Assembly (NCBI GenBank): GCA_035578155.1
Contig: JAPWDM010000001.1
Span: 62,001 to 126,000, forward strand
Length of the DNA: 64,000 nt
Direction: 5' to 3'
Source: Brachynemurus nebulosus
Taxonomy: Eukaryota; Arthropoda; Insecta; Neuroptera; Myrmeleontidae
Shown here: positions 23,650-36,028 of the stretch, piece after piece
Numbering within the stretch: the first letter of the stretch is position 1
Layout: each line of letters opens with the position of its first letter
Translations under genes and position numbers: made by a program
The notes under the pieces: generated by a model
Seen by the model: only the letters and a program-made list of their open reading frames with translations
What the model was told of the DNA's origin: nothing
The model's database searches: none

Positions 23650-24074
23650 TAACTGCGTCTTTTCTGACATGGTGTTATGTTTTTGTAAAAGTAATAGAGT
23701 TTTGATTTGTATTGACACTTTATCCAATAATTTCCGTTTTGTCCATTGTATTAATACAGTTACAAAACATTCTATACTAAATAGTCCTTTTTCAAATTAT
23801 CATCTTCTGATTTTGCTATCTAGATGACATTATTGTTGATTTCAAAGGCATAGACAGACAGTTACATCAACCTAAAATACCTCAATAGTCTCCACAAAAA
23901 ATTAACGAAAGAAATATAATCTAATAATTCTAAAAATATTTTTAATATTTCTAATAATTCTATCCAACTTTCTAGATATAAAGATTCGTCCATACTTAGA
24001 CGCACTGAATGTCTCAGACATTTATGGTGGTAGACGCGACAAACGTTATTATTTAATGATTTTCTTATGAATCT
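23650..24074. other. unassigned AT-rich DNA
   Basis: Nothing recognised. Confidence 0.4.
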
Positions 24075-24530
24075 TTGATTTTAATTTTATCCTGAATATC
24101 CTGAAATATCCTAGAAATAGTTGAATTAATTTTCGTCACACTTGATTAAGAACAATCTCACAATTATCAGGTTTCAAAGTGAATTTTGAAGGTTTTTAAA
24201 ATATTTTTGTCTTAGAGATTCTGAAATGTCATGGAAATGTTAAGAACAATCCCGCTATTACCAGCTTTTAAAGTGGATTTTTAATATTTTTAATTTTATT
24301 TTTATCGTGAAGATCCTGAAATATTTTGGAAACGGCTGAATCAGTTTTTATCAAACCTGGCTAAGAACCGTCCCCGAATTACCAGCTTTTAACTGAAACG
24401 AACCGCATTGGAAATTGGTTTAGCTGTTTTGGAGATAAATGTTTACACGTAAACACACATAGGTACACACACACAATTTTTACCCCAAACCCATATACCT
24501 TTACCGTTTCATCATGGATAAAAACAAGTA
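24075..24530 (+). repeat. degenerate tandem repeat with insect TE-like tail
   Basis: Three imperfect units contain CCTGAAATAT (24100, 24221, 24315) and ACCAGCTTTTAA. They lead into GAAATTGGTTTAGCTGTTTTGG and a (CA)n-rich segment near 24450-24475. The layout resembles the non-coding tandem modules of the Helitrons here, but no CTAG end was found. Confidence 0.5.
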
Positions 24531-24703
24531 AAATACATATCAATAAAATCAAGGTTTATATATCAATTTTTATAACACTTTGTCTCTTTTGATTTTCAAT
24601 CTTCATATTTATTAAATGTTGTAAAGATTTTCCGTTTTCTTTGAAGCAGAAAAGTAGTACCTACAATATTTTTCAAGTGCGTTAAAAATAAATTTCCTCA
24701 GTT

Positions 24704-25588
24704 GGGCAATTCCATGAAATGACGGAATTTTAGTAAAAATTAAAAAATGAAAATGATTAATCAAAATCATGCCTACTTGATACTCAAAAGACTAAATCAC
24801 TGATATACGACGTTTTTTTTATTTTTTTACCTTTAATTGTTTTTATTTTGTAAAATTAACTTAAAAGTTTATTACTTAATAAAAAAAATATTGTAACTTA
24901 TTATTGTAAATATTGATTTTTTTCAAATGAATATTAAAATACAGCTAAATTTATCTTTTTCTTTATGCTGAAATAATCACTATACTCGCTTTGAGTATTA
25001 TTTTGATTTTTGGTCAAGCTAGGAATTCGAGTAATGGAGGCTATCAAAACCGACAGACGTTTTTTTTAATTACTAAAAATAAACTTTTATCTTTGTTATC
25101 TATCATATTTTCCAAAAAATCAAACTAATAAACTACTTACTTTTTAATAAAACTTGTTTTAAAGTGACTGTAATATAAGTGACCAAAGAGGTGCAATGTA
25201 AGTGACCGATTAAAAGTTACATTTTTATCAAAAATATATAATATTTTATGAAATTTATTATTAAAATAACTTATTGAAACATTATTTGTTTAAATTTACT
25301 TAAATAAAGTTGTTTGTTATCAAAACAAAACAGAAAATTCTCATTGTGTACAAGATGAAAAATTACATATATTCCTTTTTGAGTAATGTAAGTGACCACC
25401 TACTTTATCTTGTATAAAAAAACTTATATGTATTTTTTGTTGGTTGATTTCCTTTGCTTAAAAGTTCAAATCGTATTCGATTTAATTTGACTAAATTTTA
25501 GTGAATTTACTCATTAAATACGAAAATTCAAAAGATTTTAATCTCAATTTTAAATCAAATTGTAATGTAAGTGACCATGGAATTACCC
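24704..25588 (+). mobile_element. GGGCAATTCC-family DNA transposon, copy 2
   Basis: Ends GGGCAATTCCATG and CATGGAATTACCC, 4-bp duplication AGTT at 24700-24703 and 25589-25592. The GTAATGTAAGTGACC motif occurs at about 25170, 25193, 25384 and 25563, all toward the right side, the last touching the terminus. Nearly identical in reverse to 62200-63071 along its full length, so the two derive from a recent common source. No transposase. Confidence 0.85.
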
Positions 25589-25592
25589 AGTT

Positions 25593-25994
25593 GTCAATCT
25601 CAATTTAGTCTTTGAATAGTTATAATGTAGCTTTGAGCTTTTCGTACGTCATATTCTTACGTGTATAATAAATATTACTATCCGTTTCATATTTTTTTCT
25701 ACTGCTAAGGATTGGAGGGTGAAGCTCTGGCCAGCTCATGCCCTGATTCCCAGTGGAATATTACAAAATAACCCCATTTATTCATCGGCCATTATGCGCT
25801 TCATGAATATTGTCAATCTGGCTTTTTACACGTTTCGGATGAATTGTCTCAAGCTCTGTATTCGTAGGTACAGAATACTAGTGCCTAAATTGAGTCGAAG
25901 TACTGCATTAAAATAGAATATAGTTGACTATCTCCGCCGAAGTTGCAGAATTTCGAATAATAGTTTCAGAGAGGGTCCTTTGATACTAAGGCTT
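25593..25994. other. unassigned, possibly part of a decayed retroelement
   Basis: Less AT-rich than its surroundings at 25700-25950 and lies directly downstream, on the minus strand, of the RNase H remnant, so it may be the 3' part of that element. No motif recognised. Confidence 0.35.
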
Positions 25995-26165
25995 GGCATA
26001 TCTTTCAGTTTTAGTAATCGCTCTTTATACAGTTTTCGTTTTTATTCCGCAATAAGGTTTTGAACTATAATAATGATCCTTAAAAACTCCTTGCTTTGTA
26101 AATTTATTAGCTTTCCCATTGCCTTCAACTTCCACGTGACCCGGTGCCAGTCCCAGAAAAACTCT
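25995..26165 (-). pseudogene. RNase H domain remnant of a non-LTR retrotransposon
   Basis: The minus strand reads LAPGHVEVEGNGKANKFTKQ and, nine residues further on, KPYCGIKTKTV followed by a stop. This matches the C-terminal part of the RNase H domain of I/jockey-type elements (PGHxGxxGNExAD, then a P-F/Y-C-G segment). The conserved His is present, but the Asp of the AD pair is Asn and the frame is broken, so it cannot be an active RNase H. Only about 55 codons survive. Confidence 0.65.
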
Positions 26166-26785
26166 ATTCTACATTATCTAAACTGGTTAAACTAAACAAT
26201 ATTTTATTTAGGAACCTAAAATAAAATTACTGAAAATATAACGAGTTTTTATTTTTAGAATAAATATTAAATTTATATTGTTATTTCAATTATCGTAAAA
26301 ATGTAATATTTAAATGAACGTATAGTAAATCATAGTTTAAATAGGTAAATGAATTTTGTTTGAAATTAAATGGACTGAAAAAATATTTCATAAATATATA
26401 AATAATAAAAGTTTTCATAATGCATTTTACCACATAAATTTATCAATTTCTAGGAAATTGATCAATTTCATCGAATTCATAAACAAATATTTTATTTGGA
26501 ATCAGTGAATGTTTTTATCTGATAATTTTATAAAATTTAACTCTTTTAGTGAACCAAAACAGTTTCGCTCATTTGTGTCTTGTGTGCCAGTTGTACCTTT
26601 TAAGTGCCAACTTTTCTTAAAAATTAAATTATACAATAAAGGTATTATTATTATATATTTATTATAGGTATGTATCTGATCTCACACACGCTAAGAAAAG
26701 TTGGACTTAGATGTACCTTCGGTACACTAGGGGTTAAAATAATAAAAAATCAAGCTACTTTGAAATTGTCGGCCTTAGAAAGTCA
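26166..26785. other. AT-rich DNA with a small inverted repeat
   Basis: AGTGCCAACTTTTCTTA (about 26609) and TAAGAAAAGTTGGACTT (about 26693) pair imperfectly and may be the core of a small MITE spanning roughly 26588-26733. Remainder featureless. Confidence 0.4.
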
Positions 26786-26789
26786 TTAA

Positions 26790-27666
26790 GGGGAGGTTTA
26801 CTTGAGCGTCGTTAAATAAAATCGATTTTTTTTTGCAGAAATTGGAAGCTAATTATGTGTAGAATATGTTCCCAAAGTGATATTGCTGAAAGTAAATTAA
26901 GGGAAGGTTTACTTGAGATTTGATCAAAAAATCGATTTTTTTTTTGCAGAAATTGATAGCAAATTATATATAGAATATGTTCCCAAAGTGATTTTGCTGA
27001 AAATAATTTTAAAAAAAGATTTTTGCGCATTAACCGAATCCAGCTTTCTATAAAAAAAAAAAACTCAAAAAACGTAGTTCACGCAATAATGAGTATTAAA
27101 TATAAAATTTTGAAAATACGTTCCTTTATATATATTTTATAATATCTCGGAACCACATTTTTGAAAGTGGTTAACACAATAACTCAAACACTATTCGATG
27201 GATCCTTTTTTTTATTTTTTTATTTTAAAAGTAATTTAATTCTCCGGCACCTATACCTAAGTTCGATACACTTAAAATTTTTTTTTTTAATTTACTTTAA
27301 AGAGCGAAAAATAAGACAAAAATCGTAATCAAAAGTTCACACATCCGCCATTTTTTTTTCTTTCACAATTTTTTGATATTCTAGGTATAGGTGCCGGTAC
27401 TGTTCATATATTTTATAAATCTTTTTTGTTTTTAGATTTCAGTGGTTTATTACCAGCGCTATGATGTCAATCAACAAGGCATCGGATTTTCGGATCGTCA
27501 CACTGCACTATCTATAAAATGGACAATTTTTTTTTTTTTTTTTTAGTTTAATACTTAATAAATATGTGTACAAAATTTTAAATTGATATTTGAAATTGAT
27601 ATTTACTAATTGAAAAAAATTCCAGAAAAATATATAATTTTTGGACCATCTCAAGTAAACCTCCCC
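26790..27666. mobile_element. TTAA-target DNA transposon, non-autonomous
   Basis: Ends are GGGGAGGTTTACTTGAG and its complement CTCAAGTAAACCTCCCC, each bounded by TTAA (26786-26789, 27667-27670). The left end is duplicated: TTAAGGGAAGGTTTACTTGA recurs near 26895, about 110 bp inward, followed by the same GAATATGTTCCCAAAGTGAT block. TTAA targeting is known in piggyBac, Kolobok and Sola3; the ends do not decide. No transposase frame. Confidence 0.8.
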
Positions 27667-27670
27667 TTAA

Positions 27671-28596
27671 CAGTCACCGATTAAGCTTCAGAAACCTCTT
27701 GAAGAAACTAAAAGATTACGTTAAACTCATAAAAGCATACCGTGTTCTTCTCTTGTCATTTTGATACTTGAGGAGCACAAGTGTTCCGCGGAACACAGTT
27801 TGGAGAACGTTTCTTTAGCGAATATACGAGTAATTATCGTTTTGAAGCTGAATAATAAGGCATTAAGGCCTTATAAGGAACACGTTCTATAAATTTGAAG
27901 AAAAACTTCTATAAGTAATTTTTGAAATGATCAATTAAATTAAATAATAAAAATATTAAAACATTAAATTTTAGATACCATAAGAGAACATAAGAAATTT
28001 AAAACAACTGTGTTTTAGGAAGTAAATCCTCGCGTAGGTACAAATAAATGGATACCTTAACTTAATGTAAGATGTAGGTGGATGTTGTAGTACTTACATA
28101 AAGTTATTCTGATGATGCTAACTCACCAACATATATAAATATGTTCCATTCGTAAAGAAAATAGTGTTTGTTGCATGTAGTTCGAGCATAATTTCATATT
28201 TTATAACAGTTTTAGGTAAATAAGTTATTGTTAAATTACTTTTAGCTTATGAACTTATTGTAATTTATATAATTAATGCAATTAATAACGTCTATGTTAT
28301 GTTATAATACATATAAATTATTTAACGTACAAGAGAGAACTTATGTTCATGATATTACTTTGAACATAACAATATATTTATGGCTTAAAAGTTAAAGATT
28401 ATAATTGCGTGAAATACTTTTTGTAATACCTAATACAAGCAATAAATTTAATTAATGTTAAATACTTTATACGGCAGGGGCGGTCCGAAGTCGGTGTAAA
28501 CGGTGTAACGCACTAGACTCCGCGCTTTTTCAAGGCCCCGCTCTGCTGATTGATTTTTTGTCGACTTTTGCGTTACAGAATCACTAATAGTAGGTA
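27671..28596. other. unassigned DNA with hAT end fragments
   Basis: GTGTTCCGCGGAACAC, a perfect 16-bp palindrome at about 27781, followed by AGTTTGGAGAACG, matches the right end of the hAT at 6262-7546 and is probably an orphan end. CAGGGGCGGTCCGAAGTCGG near 28478 looks like another truncated hAT terminus. The rest is AT-rich. Confidence 0.45.
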
Positions 28597-29071
28597 CACT
28601 GAGAAAAAAATACAGTAATTTTTACTGAAATTTCTGGTAAAAAATTACTGAGCTCTCTGGTAATGCGGACATAAGTGACAGGCTAAGCAAAAAGTAAGAT
28701 AATTTATAGTAAAAATTTTAAATTACCCTACAGCTCAGTAAAAATTACCGTATTATTTATAAATAAGGTTTTTTTTTATTTATTAACAAATAATTGAATT
28801 AAAATAGTTTAAAAGGATATTGATAGAAGGGTAAGCATTAAAATCAAATTATTAATATAGAAAAAATTTTTTGTGGTTTTTTATTATTTGTGGAAAAAAA
28901 TATATAAATTCTTAACAATAAGCACGTTACAATAATTTGTATAAAAACATGTTTCAATTAACATATCAATACATATAAAAAACATACAAGAATTAAAATA
29001 AAAACTAAACAAAAATTCATGAAACACAACAATTTTTGGTTTTAAATGGAAAGTCCAATAAATAATAATTT

Positions 29072-29107
<36 letters not shown>

Positions 29108-29556
29108 ACTTTATAAACATCCAGTCACTATATTGGCTATTGAGCAACTGATCGAACCAACGGTTGCTGCCTCTGTAAGTCGTGTTTTGGACTAACACGG
29201 GTGCTCTGGGTGGTTGCATACTTGGTATGCAGTGATGTGTGAGACATGTGAAATACACAGCACAAGTGAAATACACAGCGACTCAGTAAAAATTATTCTA
29301 TGTCCAGTATAATTTTACAAAAAATTAAGTAAATTTTCCTGGTGTCCACTTGAAATTTTACTAGCCCATCGAATTTTACGCAGCTGTATAGGAAAAATTC
29401 TTAAGGTGTACAGGAAAAATTTTCAAATGAATCGTAAAAAATAATGTTTGAAACGCATTTTTTATATTTTTGCTTAATAATTTCCTACGGACTGGTCACT
29501 TAAGACTCGTTTACCGGAGGCAGCTCAGTAATTTTTGCTGGAATTTTTTCTCTATG
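28597..29556. mobile_element. inverted-repeat element with CACTGAGAAAAA ends
   Basis: Left CACTGAGAAAAAAATACAGT and right end, read in reverse, CATAGAGAAAAAATTCCAGC, each followed by AAWWATTACTG blocks. Further internal copies of CAGTAAAAATTA lie near 28735 and 29285, so two elements or an internal duplication are possible. A 29-base A run lies at 29078-29106. No coding frame or clear duplication. Confidence 0.5.
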
Positions 29557-30370
29557 TATGTTGTGCAATAGGTACGGGAAGTTGTAAATTGTCCATGAGA
29601 GTGAAGTTGAGCGCATGATCGAAGTGAGTGAGCTCATACATGCAACAGGTATCACAGGTCTGTTGCACAATACATAATGTATTGTCGAGTACATTACCTT
29701 GGTGCGATATCTATGTAGCGCCTAGACACAGAACGAGGTATATTCATATCTGTGGTACATTATTGGTGTACACTTTATACGGAATTATGGACGGGATAGA
29801 GCGTTGCGTCGCAGTTAGTCAGGTTTAATTTGACGCTGTGAAGCGCTCTTGACCGTCGACGTGTCAAATTAGTCTATGCCGCTTTCCTCTTCGCCCTGCT
29901 ATTATATCTCAAATTCAGTGCAAACAGACTATAGAAAATTTTTTATCAAGTACTAGTCATTTGTTTTTGAAACGTTTTGGACTATAAATTATACGATAAT
30001 TATTATTAGCTCTTGTCTTTCAATATAACTTTTAAAATGTTAGGTAACGATTTATTTTCATGTGATACTTGCAGTATTTTTTATATGCTATAAATCTTTC
30101 CATTATTTTAGTTATTTTAAAATTCTTATAGTCAGTGTGTTTATGAACCATAATTTACTGTATTTCCATTTTGGAAAAATAAAATTAGAAGCAGGTGTTC
30201 TAAAATAAATTGATTTATGTGTGTTAGGTAGTTGCATATGATTTCGCCTATTTTTCTATAAAGGAAAGGTATTTGTATGTTAAGAAAATAAAATAGTATT
30301 CACTCATATTAAAGCTACATATTTCTCCTATCTCTTGGGCAGACGGTGAAATCCATAAGGTTCTTTAAAG
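29557..30370. other. unassigned DNA with a repeat shared with 39.4 kb
   Basis: AGAGTGAAGTTGAGCGCATGATCG at about 29600 and its surroundings match in reverse the hairpin at 39440-39545. The rest shows nothing recognisable. Confidence 0.45.
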
Positions 30371-30761
30371 CAGTGTTTCTCAATCTTTTTTCAGCCACGG
30401 TCCATTAAAATCTCGAATAATTTTATGCGGACGGATTTTAATTCTGAATAGAATTCTTGTAGCCTGGAATCATTTCCGCCGTTAACTGATAGCATTAGGT
30501 CTTGTATTATGAAATGTCGTTTTCCGACCGCTTGGCTGATCATGTAATTCAAATAAAGATTGACACTTTCTTAAGCATTTCATAAATGTTTAAAGGCATC
30601 TTTTGAATTTAAAATAGAATTCTTGTAACATAGAATCATTTCGCCATTAATTGGAATAACATATTATGTGCTGTAATATTAAATATCGTTTTTCCGATCA
30701 CTTTGTTGAGATACTTTCACCATCCGAGACTGGCTCACGGACCGGCCGTTGGGAAACACTG
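30371..30761. mobile_element. hAT MITE with two internal 167-bp-type units
   Basis: Ends CAGTGTTTCTCAATC and GTTGGGAAACACTG; flanking octamers CTTTAAAG (30363-30370) and CTTTAAGG (30762-30769) agree at seven of eight positions. Inside are two reverse-oriented copies of the unit seen four times at 4924-5575 (GAAATGTCGTTTTCCGACC, GACACTTTCTTAAGCATTT). Complete at 391 bp and the reference for the truncated copy at 5 kb. Confidence 0.85.
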
Positions 30762-30769
30762 CTTTAAGG

Positions 30770-32252
30770 TAATTTTTGACTTCTTTACATAAAGTAAAGA
30801 GCTCTTCATAAAGTGTTGACAAAATTAACAAGAATTAATAGTTATTTGAATGAGAAATGAATGATGGCAGTGGGAGGGTTGGGAGTGTTGGGACAGAATT
30901 TCTCACCAAATGTTTGGTGCCAATTGTAATTGAAAGCAGGTTTATCTTTCCTTCAGTTTTGAAGTTGGTTGATAAAGTTCGCTCTTAATATAGTTTTGCA
31001 AATGAAAATGGTTAAAAGAACCTCAACTTCATTTTAAGGAATCTTTTTAACAGTATTCCACACAACAAGGTACGTGGAATTATTTATGGAATTACTTGTA
31101 AGGAACGGAAACTTTAAACCATCTTAAACCATTTCCCTTCACGATTTAAATTTTAATTTTTGGGGACGTTTTCTAATAGGTAACATATTTCCAAGGAAAA
31201 TTTCTTTTATTATTTTCTTTACTTTAGATTTCTTTTTGAATTTTGAAGTAAAGATGAATTTTCAAAAATTTGATTGTCTGTATCGCCGAGAGTTATCGAA
31301 AAAATTTTTGAATCCATGGTTTTAAAATTACAGGAAGAGAGGGAAACCTTATATGTCAAATCAATAATTTCGTAAACAGCGTCTAAAAATGAAAAGTGAT
31401 AAAGGCTATCTCAGTTTTCTTTTAAAGGCTTTTCTAACGATATGCTACAGGCTCTGGTCAAAAATTCTCATCGTCAATTATAACTATAAGCGTTCAAAAA
31501 TTTTTCTTCGTAACCCTAAAACAATACTTTCCGTAAATCTGGCGTATTTGAAATAAATTTCGATATCCGAACTAAAGGTAATTTTGTTTATATCTCAAAT
31601 GAGTGACTCAACTACGTTTTAAAGGCATTTGTTGCCAACTCAAATTAAGAATCACATCATCGATTAAAAGTGGACGTAGTCATATTGTACGACAACCTAA
31701 TAAAATATTCTCCAATGCCGGATAATATACTGTTAAAAATAAATATGTAACAATGAGGTCTCTTAAAGTGGTGTAAATATACACTTTATAGAGAGAGTGT
31801 GCTTGCTATACTCTCACTTCTTGGCGAAGTGTGTCGTCGAAAGAGACGGACGGATATGTCAACCACTAGCTACGTATGTTGTGATACGAGATATTTGAAG
31901 TGATGCACTTGATTTTTTTAAGATATTTATCTCGAGAGTATTCTTTTATATCATTCACCAACTACTATACTGTACAACTGTACATTACTCTATACGTCAT
32001 GATGAAAATCCGTTCGTTCTTAACATTCTTTTGTAGGACACAGATATATGCAACGAGAAAAAAAAAACGACAAAGAATTGGATTTTTCCTTCCTTGCTAC
32101 TACTAAATTGTTTTAAAATTCCACTGAATGTACATTTAGAAAGTATATGCACACACAAGTATAAATTATAGCTTCCACATCATAGTTTAAAGTAAGAAAA
32201 AGAAATATGACCTAAAATGCAAAGTAGCCAATAACTAAATAACTATTAGTAT
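30770..32252. other. unassigned AT-rich DNA, 1.5 kb
   Basis: No gene, array or inverted repeat recognised. Short open frames such as 31900-32106 have no family signature. Confidence 0.45.
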
Positions 32253-32442
32253 CAGGGCGGGATTTAGTCTAAATGCCGCCCTGGGCACCGCGAAAAATGT
32301 CGCCTCTGTCTTTCCCCAAAAGGGAAAAAATACATTTCTTAATAAATTTTTAATTTTTTCCTGCAAAAAAGAAAATACCAAATTCCAAATTTTGCCACCC
32401 GGGGCATTAACTCCGCGTGTCCCTAATGTAAATCCAGCACTG
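32253..32442. mobile_element. hAT MITE, CAGGGCNGGATTTA family
   Basis: Left CAGGGCGGGATTTAGTCTAA, right complement of CAGTGCTGGATTTACATTAG. Flanks ATTAGTAT and GTTAGTAT (7/8). Shares GCCGCCCTGGGC and CCAAATTTTGCC-type interior with the copies at 36029, 44796 and 50973. Confidence 0.8.
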
Positions 32443-32450
32443 GTTAGTAT

Positions 32451-33484
32451 ACATCATACATACATATCGTAGTAATCCGTGTCATCTTGTAAAAAATGAT
32501 TTCTGTAGTTACCTCTTTTTCCCAGAAAAATGATTTTCTATTCACCAGTGCTGGGAACTATTTTAAATATGGATTTAAGATGCAAAGTTATTTTTTGCCA
32601 TTTCTATTTTACATAAATTTTAGTTGGATTTGGATTTTAAATTAAATTTTGAATCTATTTTACATTTAAAATGAAAGCATATGTATATGCTCAAGTTGTA
32701 TTCATTCAACTCAAATCACCTAGTTAAATGCAAGTCTTGCAAATTTTTTATAGTTTGAGTTGCAACATCATTGGAGTCAAATTTTACTACTAGAGTTGTA
32801 GTTTAACCCGAATCAAATTTTTATAACCCCAGTTGTGCATTATTTCTTTTGTTGAAATTCATAAAATTGTCATACGTTCATCGGTAAGAGTCATTTTTGC
32901 GTTTAGAGTGAATAATATTCAAAATTTTGAAGTTGTTTAGATTTTAAAATCCATTTTATATAACCATTTCTCATTTACTATTTTCAATTTTTTATTTTAA
33001 TGGGGTTCTCTCGTTTGACAGCCTGTTTTTTAAACATTTTTGGGGAATTTTTTTCACGACCAATTAAAAGATAAAACTTTGAGTTTTTTCCCTATAATGA
33101 AAGACTTAAGTATGTATTTAGTGCCGAAACGCCAATCAAACTACACCACATAATCTTTTTAAAGTTGAATTAGGATGTATAAAATTGAAGGTGGAGTTTT
33201 TCGGTAGAAAAATATAAAAATTAGACATAATTTGATATTACATAATCGTAATTTGAATAATTAGGTACAAATAATAGAGACCCGGGAATAATTTAGGATT
33301 TAATATTACAAAAATTGAGAAAAGTTTGTACTTATATATTTTTGATTTCAAAACTTAACAATTACTTTTAAATAAAACAAATATTTATCAAGAATTTAAT
33401 GATTTCGTTTTAACCAATTACCCAATGATTTAGGAACCGGATACCAAGAATGTTGGACTAGTAATTTAAATCATTGATCCCAAA
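32451..33484. other. unassigned AT-rich DNA
   Basis: CAGTGCTGGGAAC near 32547 could be another hAT end, but no partner was found. Otherwise featureless. Confidence 0.4.
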
Positions 33485-34012
33485 TCTATACATATAATAA
33501 AATTTTAACGAGACCATTTCTGGACGTGGAATATTTTTTGAAAATTGTACTGGTACTGTAAATAGTTATCGATGTAGGTAACAAAACAGCGATTTTTAAA
33601 ATTTTTGTCTGCCTGTCTGTCTGTTCACGCATCAGGCAAAAACTATTGAACGGATTTTAATGAAATTTGGTGTGATGATAACTTATTGCCTGAGTCAACA
33701 TCTAGGATATTTTTTATTCCGGGAAAATGTCTCATTACGACGGGAAAATAGGAAAACATTCCGAGCATGTGCACACATTACGTAAAAACTATTGGATGAA
33801 TTTTTATGAGATTTGGTGTGGTAATAACTGATTGCTTGGGTCAACACTTAGAATATTTTTATTACGAGAAAATACAAAAACAATTTTGAGCATGTGCATG
33901 CATTACGCAAAAACTCTTGTTCTATCCAAGTTCTGTATAATTATTACGTTTATATACTTCTCACTGATTTTATAACAATTCATTGCGCGAACGACGTCGC
34001 GGGTATGGCTAG
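33485..34012 (+). mobile_element. non-autonomous Helitron, copy 3
   Basis: Starts TCTATACATATAATAAAATT after an A and ends GCGAACGACGTCGCGG...CTAG before a T. Contains the GCGATTTTTAAAATTTTTGT block, (GTCT)n and two ~140-bp units. 528 bp, collinear with copy 1 and in the same orientation. Confidence 0.85.
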
Positions 34013-34507
34013 TATTGTATATGATGCAATCCTGTTTATTTTAATTTTATGAAACTGTGGTAATATATGAAACAGATTTAACATATAAATTACCCAATAT
34101 TTGAGGCACCTGTATTTTGTGTGCTAGGGATTTGGAAATTTGAGTAGAGAAATTTTACAGTACCTTATATAGTATGAAATTTGATCCTCAATGGGGTATC
34201 AAATATGGCACATGGGATATCAAAAAATATATTTCAAACCGGTAGTATACTCACCCATGTCAATTCCGAAGAACCTTATGAAACGTAAGTAAAGAAATAT
34301 TTAAACATCATTGATGATGAAAATATGATATAACTAACATAATTTTGTTACGCTGACACTGACGTACGAATGACATTCGTCTGCGTACAGTAAGTGCTCT
34401 GGGATATTCTCTTTGTTATAAATGAAATAATATTTCAAATATATTTTAAGAAAAATTAATAAATGTGCACATTTTTATACAGAAACATTATCTAATAATC
34501 AACAAAC

Positions 34508-34509
<2 letters not shown>
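34013..34509. other. unassigned AT-rich DNA
   Basis: Nothing recognised before the (TA)n tract. Confidence 0.4.

Positions 34510-34589
<80 letters not shown>
34510..34589. repeat. (TA)n microsatellite
   Basis: Uninterrupted 80-bp TA run next to, but outside, the target duplication of the adjacent SINE. Confidence 0.95.
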
Positions 34590-34593
<4 letters not shown>

Positions 34594-34603
34594 CATTTTA
34601 AAA

Positions 34604-34807
34604 TTTTTTTTTTTTATTGGTTAGGTGCGCGATAACTAAGATCATATGCACCATTGATATGGTAGTACTATTGAGGTTAGATGTAGGAATGGCTATTGAT
34701 ATATGAGAGGTTTGGTAATGAAGATGACGTATCTCCCCCGGTTGGTTTCGAACTCACGATCTACCAGACAAGAAGCGGAGTTCCTAACCACTAGACCAAC
34801 TCAGGGT
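34604..34807 (-). mobile_element. tRNA-derived SINE
   Basis: On the minus strand the head is CTGAGTTGGTCTAGTGGTTA, an RNA polymerase III A-box-like segment resembling the 5' half of tRNA-Glu/Asp. TGAGTTCGAAACC follows about 40 bases later, a good B box. The body ends in a poly(A) tail (T run at 34604-34615 on plus). A 9-bp duplication ATTTTAAAA lies at 34595-34603 and 34808-34816, as expected for LINE-mobilised insertion. At 204 bp it seems complete. Confidence 0.8.
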
Positions 34808-34816
34808 ATTTTAAAA

Positions 34817-34984
34817 AATGATTAAATGAAAAATGATTTAAGCGACGTACTACATTCGTACGTTAGTAATTAAAGGTTAAATAACTTGAACAATATTATA
34901 TTGTATTTTATTCAACTAAACAAGAAAGTAGAGGAGTACTTCCGCGCCTAGCACTTAAATGTGTATTTACCTTTTTACTGAATT
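34817..34984. other. short spacer
   Basis: AT-rich; nothing recognised. Confidence 0.4.
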
Positions 34985-34992
34985 GTTTAAAT

Positions 34993-35687
34993 CAGTGTTT
35001 TTCAACCTTTTTCATGGCGCGACCCCCTAGTATGGAAAAATAACTCGCGACCCCGTTGTATATAAAAATATTTCGCGAGCGCTATCCTCTGCTATTTCTA
35101 ACTTTTATTTTATTTTATGTTATAAATGTCGAATCCGTTCATTATTATTGATTATTTTCAGTTAGGTGTCAATTAAATACGTAACAAAGGATTTTAAACA
35201 GGCATATTTTTATATCGACATCGAAGTTGACGACTTATAGTAGCTTCTGAACTTGTGTGAGCGAGAATTAACGCAACGTGATGAGCGCTGCGTGGAACAT
35301 CAGACGAGTAAAGGATGACACTTTTGAAATCGTTAAATTGTGAATTCGTTTTGAATTGTGTTTAAATTTATTGAATTGACTTGTTGTTTGTTTTAGTAGT
35401 TGGTCACAGTCTTTTATTGTTTAATATTCAAAGTTTTGTGCTCATTATGACGACAATTATTTGATACTCGCATTTACCGTTATTAAAAATAAGCCGCAGT
35501 TATTTATTTTGAAATTTTATCAAGCGAAAGTATGAAATCATCACATTAATGTAACCTTTAATTAACCTTTCTTTATTAAATATTATATATTGAACTAGAG
35601 TGGTTTTATTGTTAAAGTAACTGCGACCCCCTTAAAAAGGCTTCGCGGTCCCCCAGGGGGTCGCGACCCACAGGTTGAAAAACACTG
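34993..35687. mobile_element. hAT element, complete ends and perfect duplication
   Basis: Ends CAGTGTTTTTCAACC and GGTTGAAAAACACTG with perfect 8-bp duplication GTTTAAAT (34985-34992, 35688-35695). Subterminal GCGCGACCCCCTAG and CCAGGGGGTCGCGACCC extend the pairing. 695 bp without a transposase frame. The perfect duplication suggests this is among the younger hAT insertions here. Confidence 0.9.
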
Positions 35688-35695
35688 GTTTAAAT

Positions 35696-36028
35696 GATAT
35701 GTTAAAAACATTTAGTTATTTTACCCTTAAGGATATGTATGAAAGTATTAACATGGTCTCACTTTCGGATTGATTGGCAGATTGACTTATTTTAGATACA
35801 GTAATGACTTGAAAAAGTTTATAAAATGTTCGAAAGTTATTTAAAATTTATGCAGAGGATTGCATTAGTTTTGAACATAAATTACGAAGTTTGATAACTT
35901 AAAGAGAAATATAATATGGCATATGACATATGATAATGACAAAGATATAATGTAGAACGTATATGTAGAAAAATATAAATAATATTATGTACCTATAACT
36001 ATTTGACAATATTTGCTACGCTATTGGC
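35696..36028. other. unassigned AT-rich DNA
   Basis: Contains CATATGACATATG near 35921; nothing else recognised. Confidence 0.4.

Noticed and set aside
29073..29276. Frame ending in poly-Phe
   Set aside because: The Phe run is the translation of a 29-base homopolymer within a transposon.
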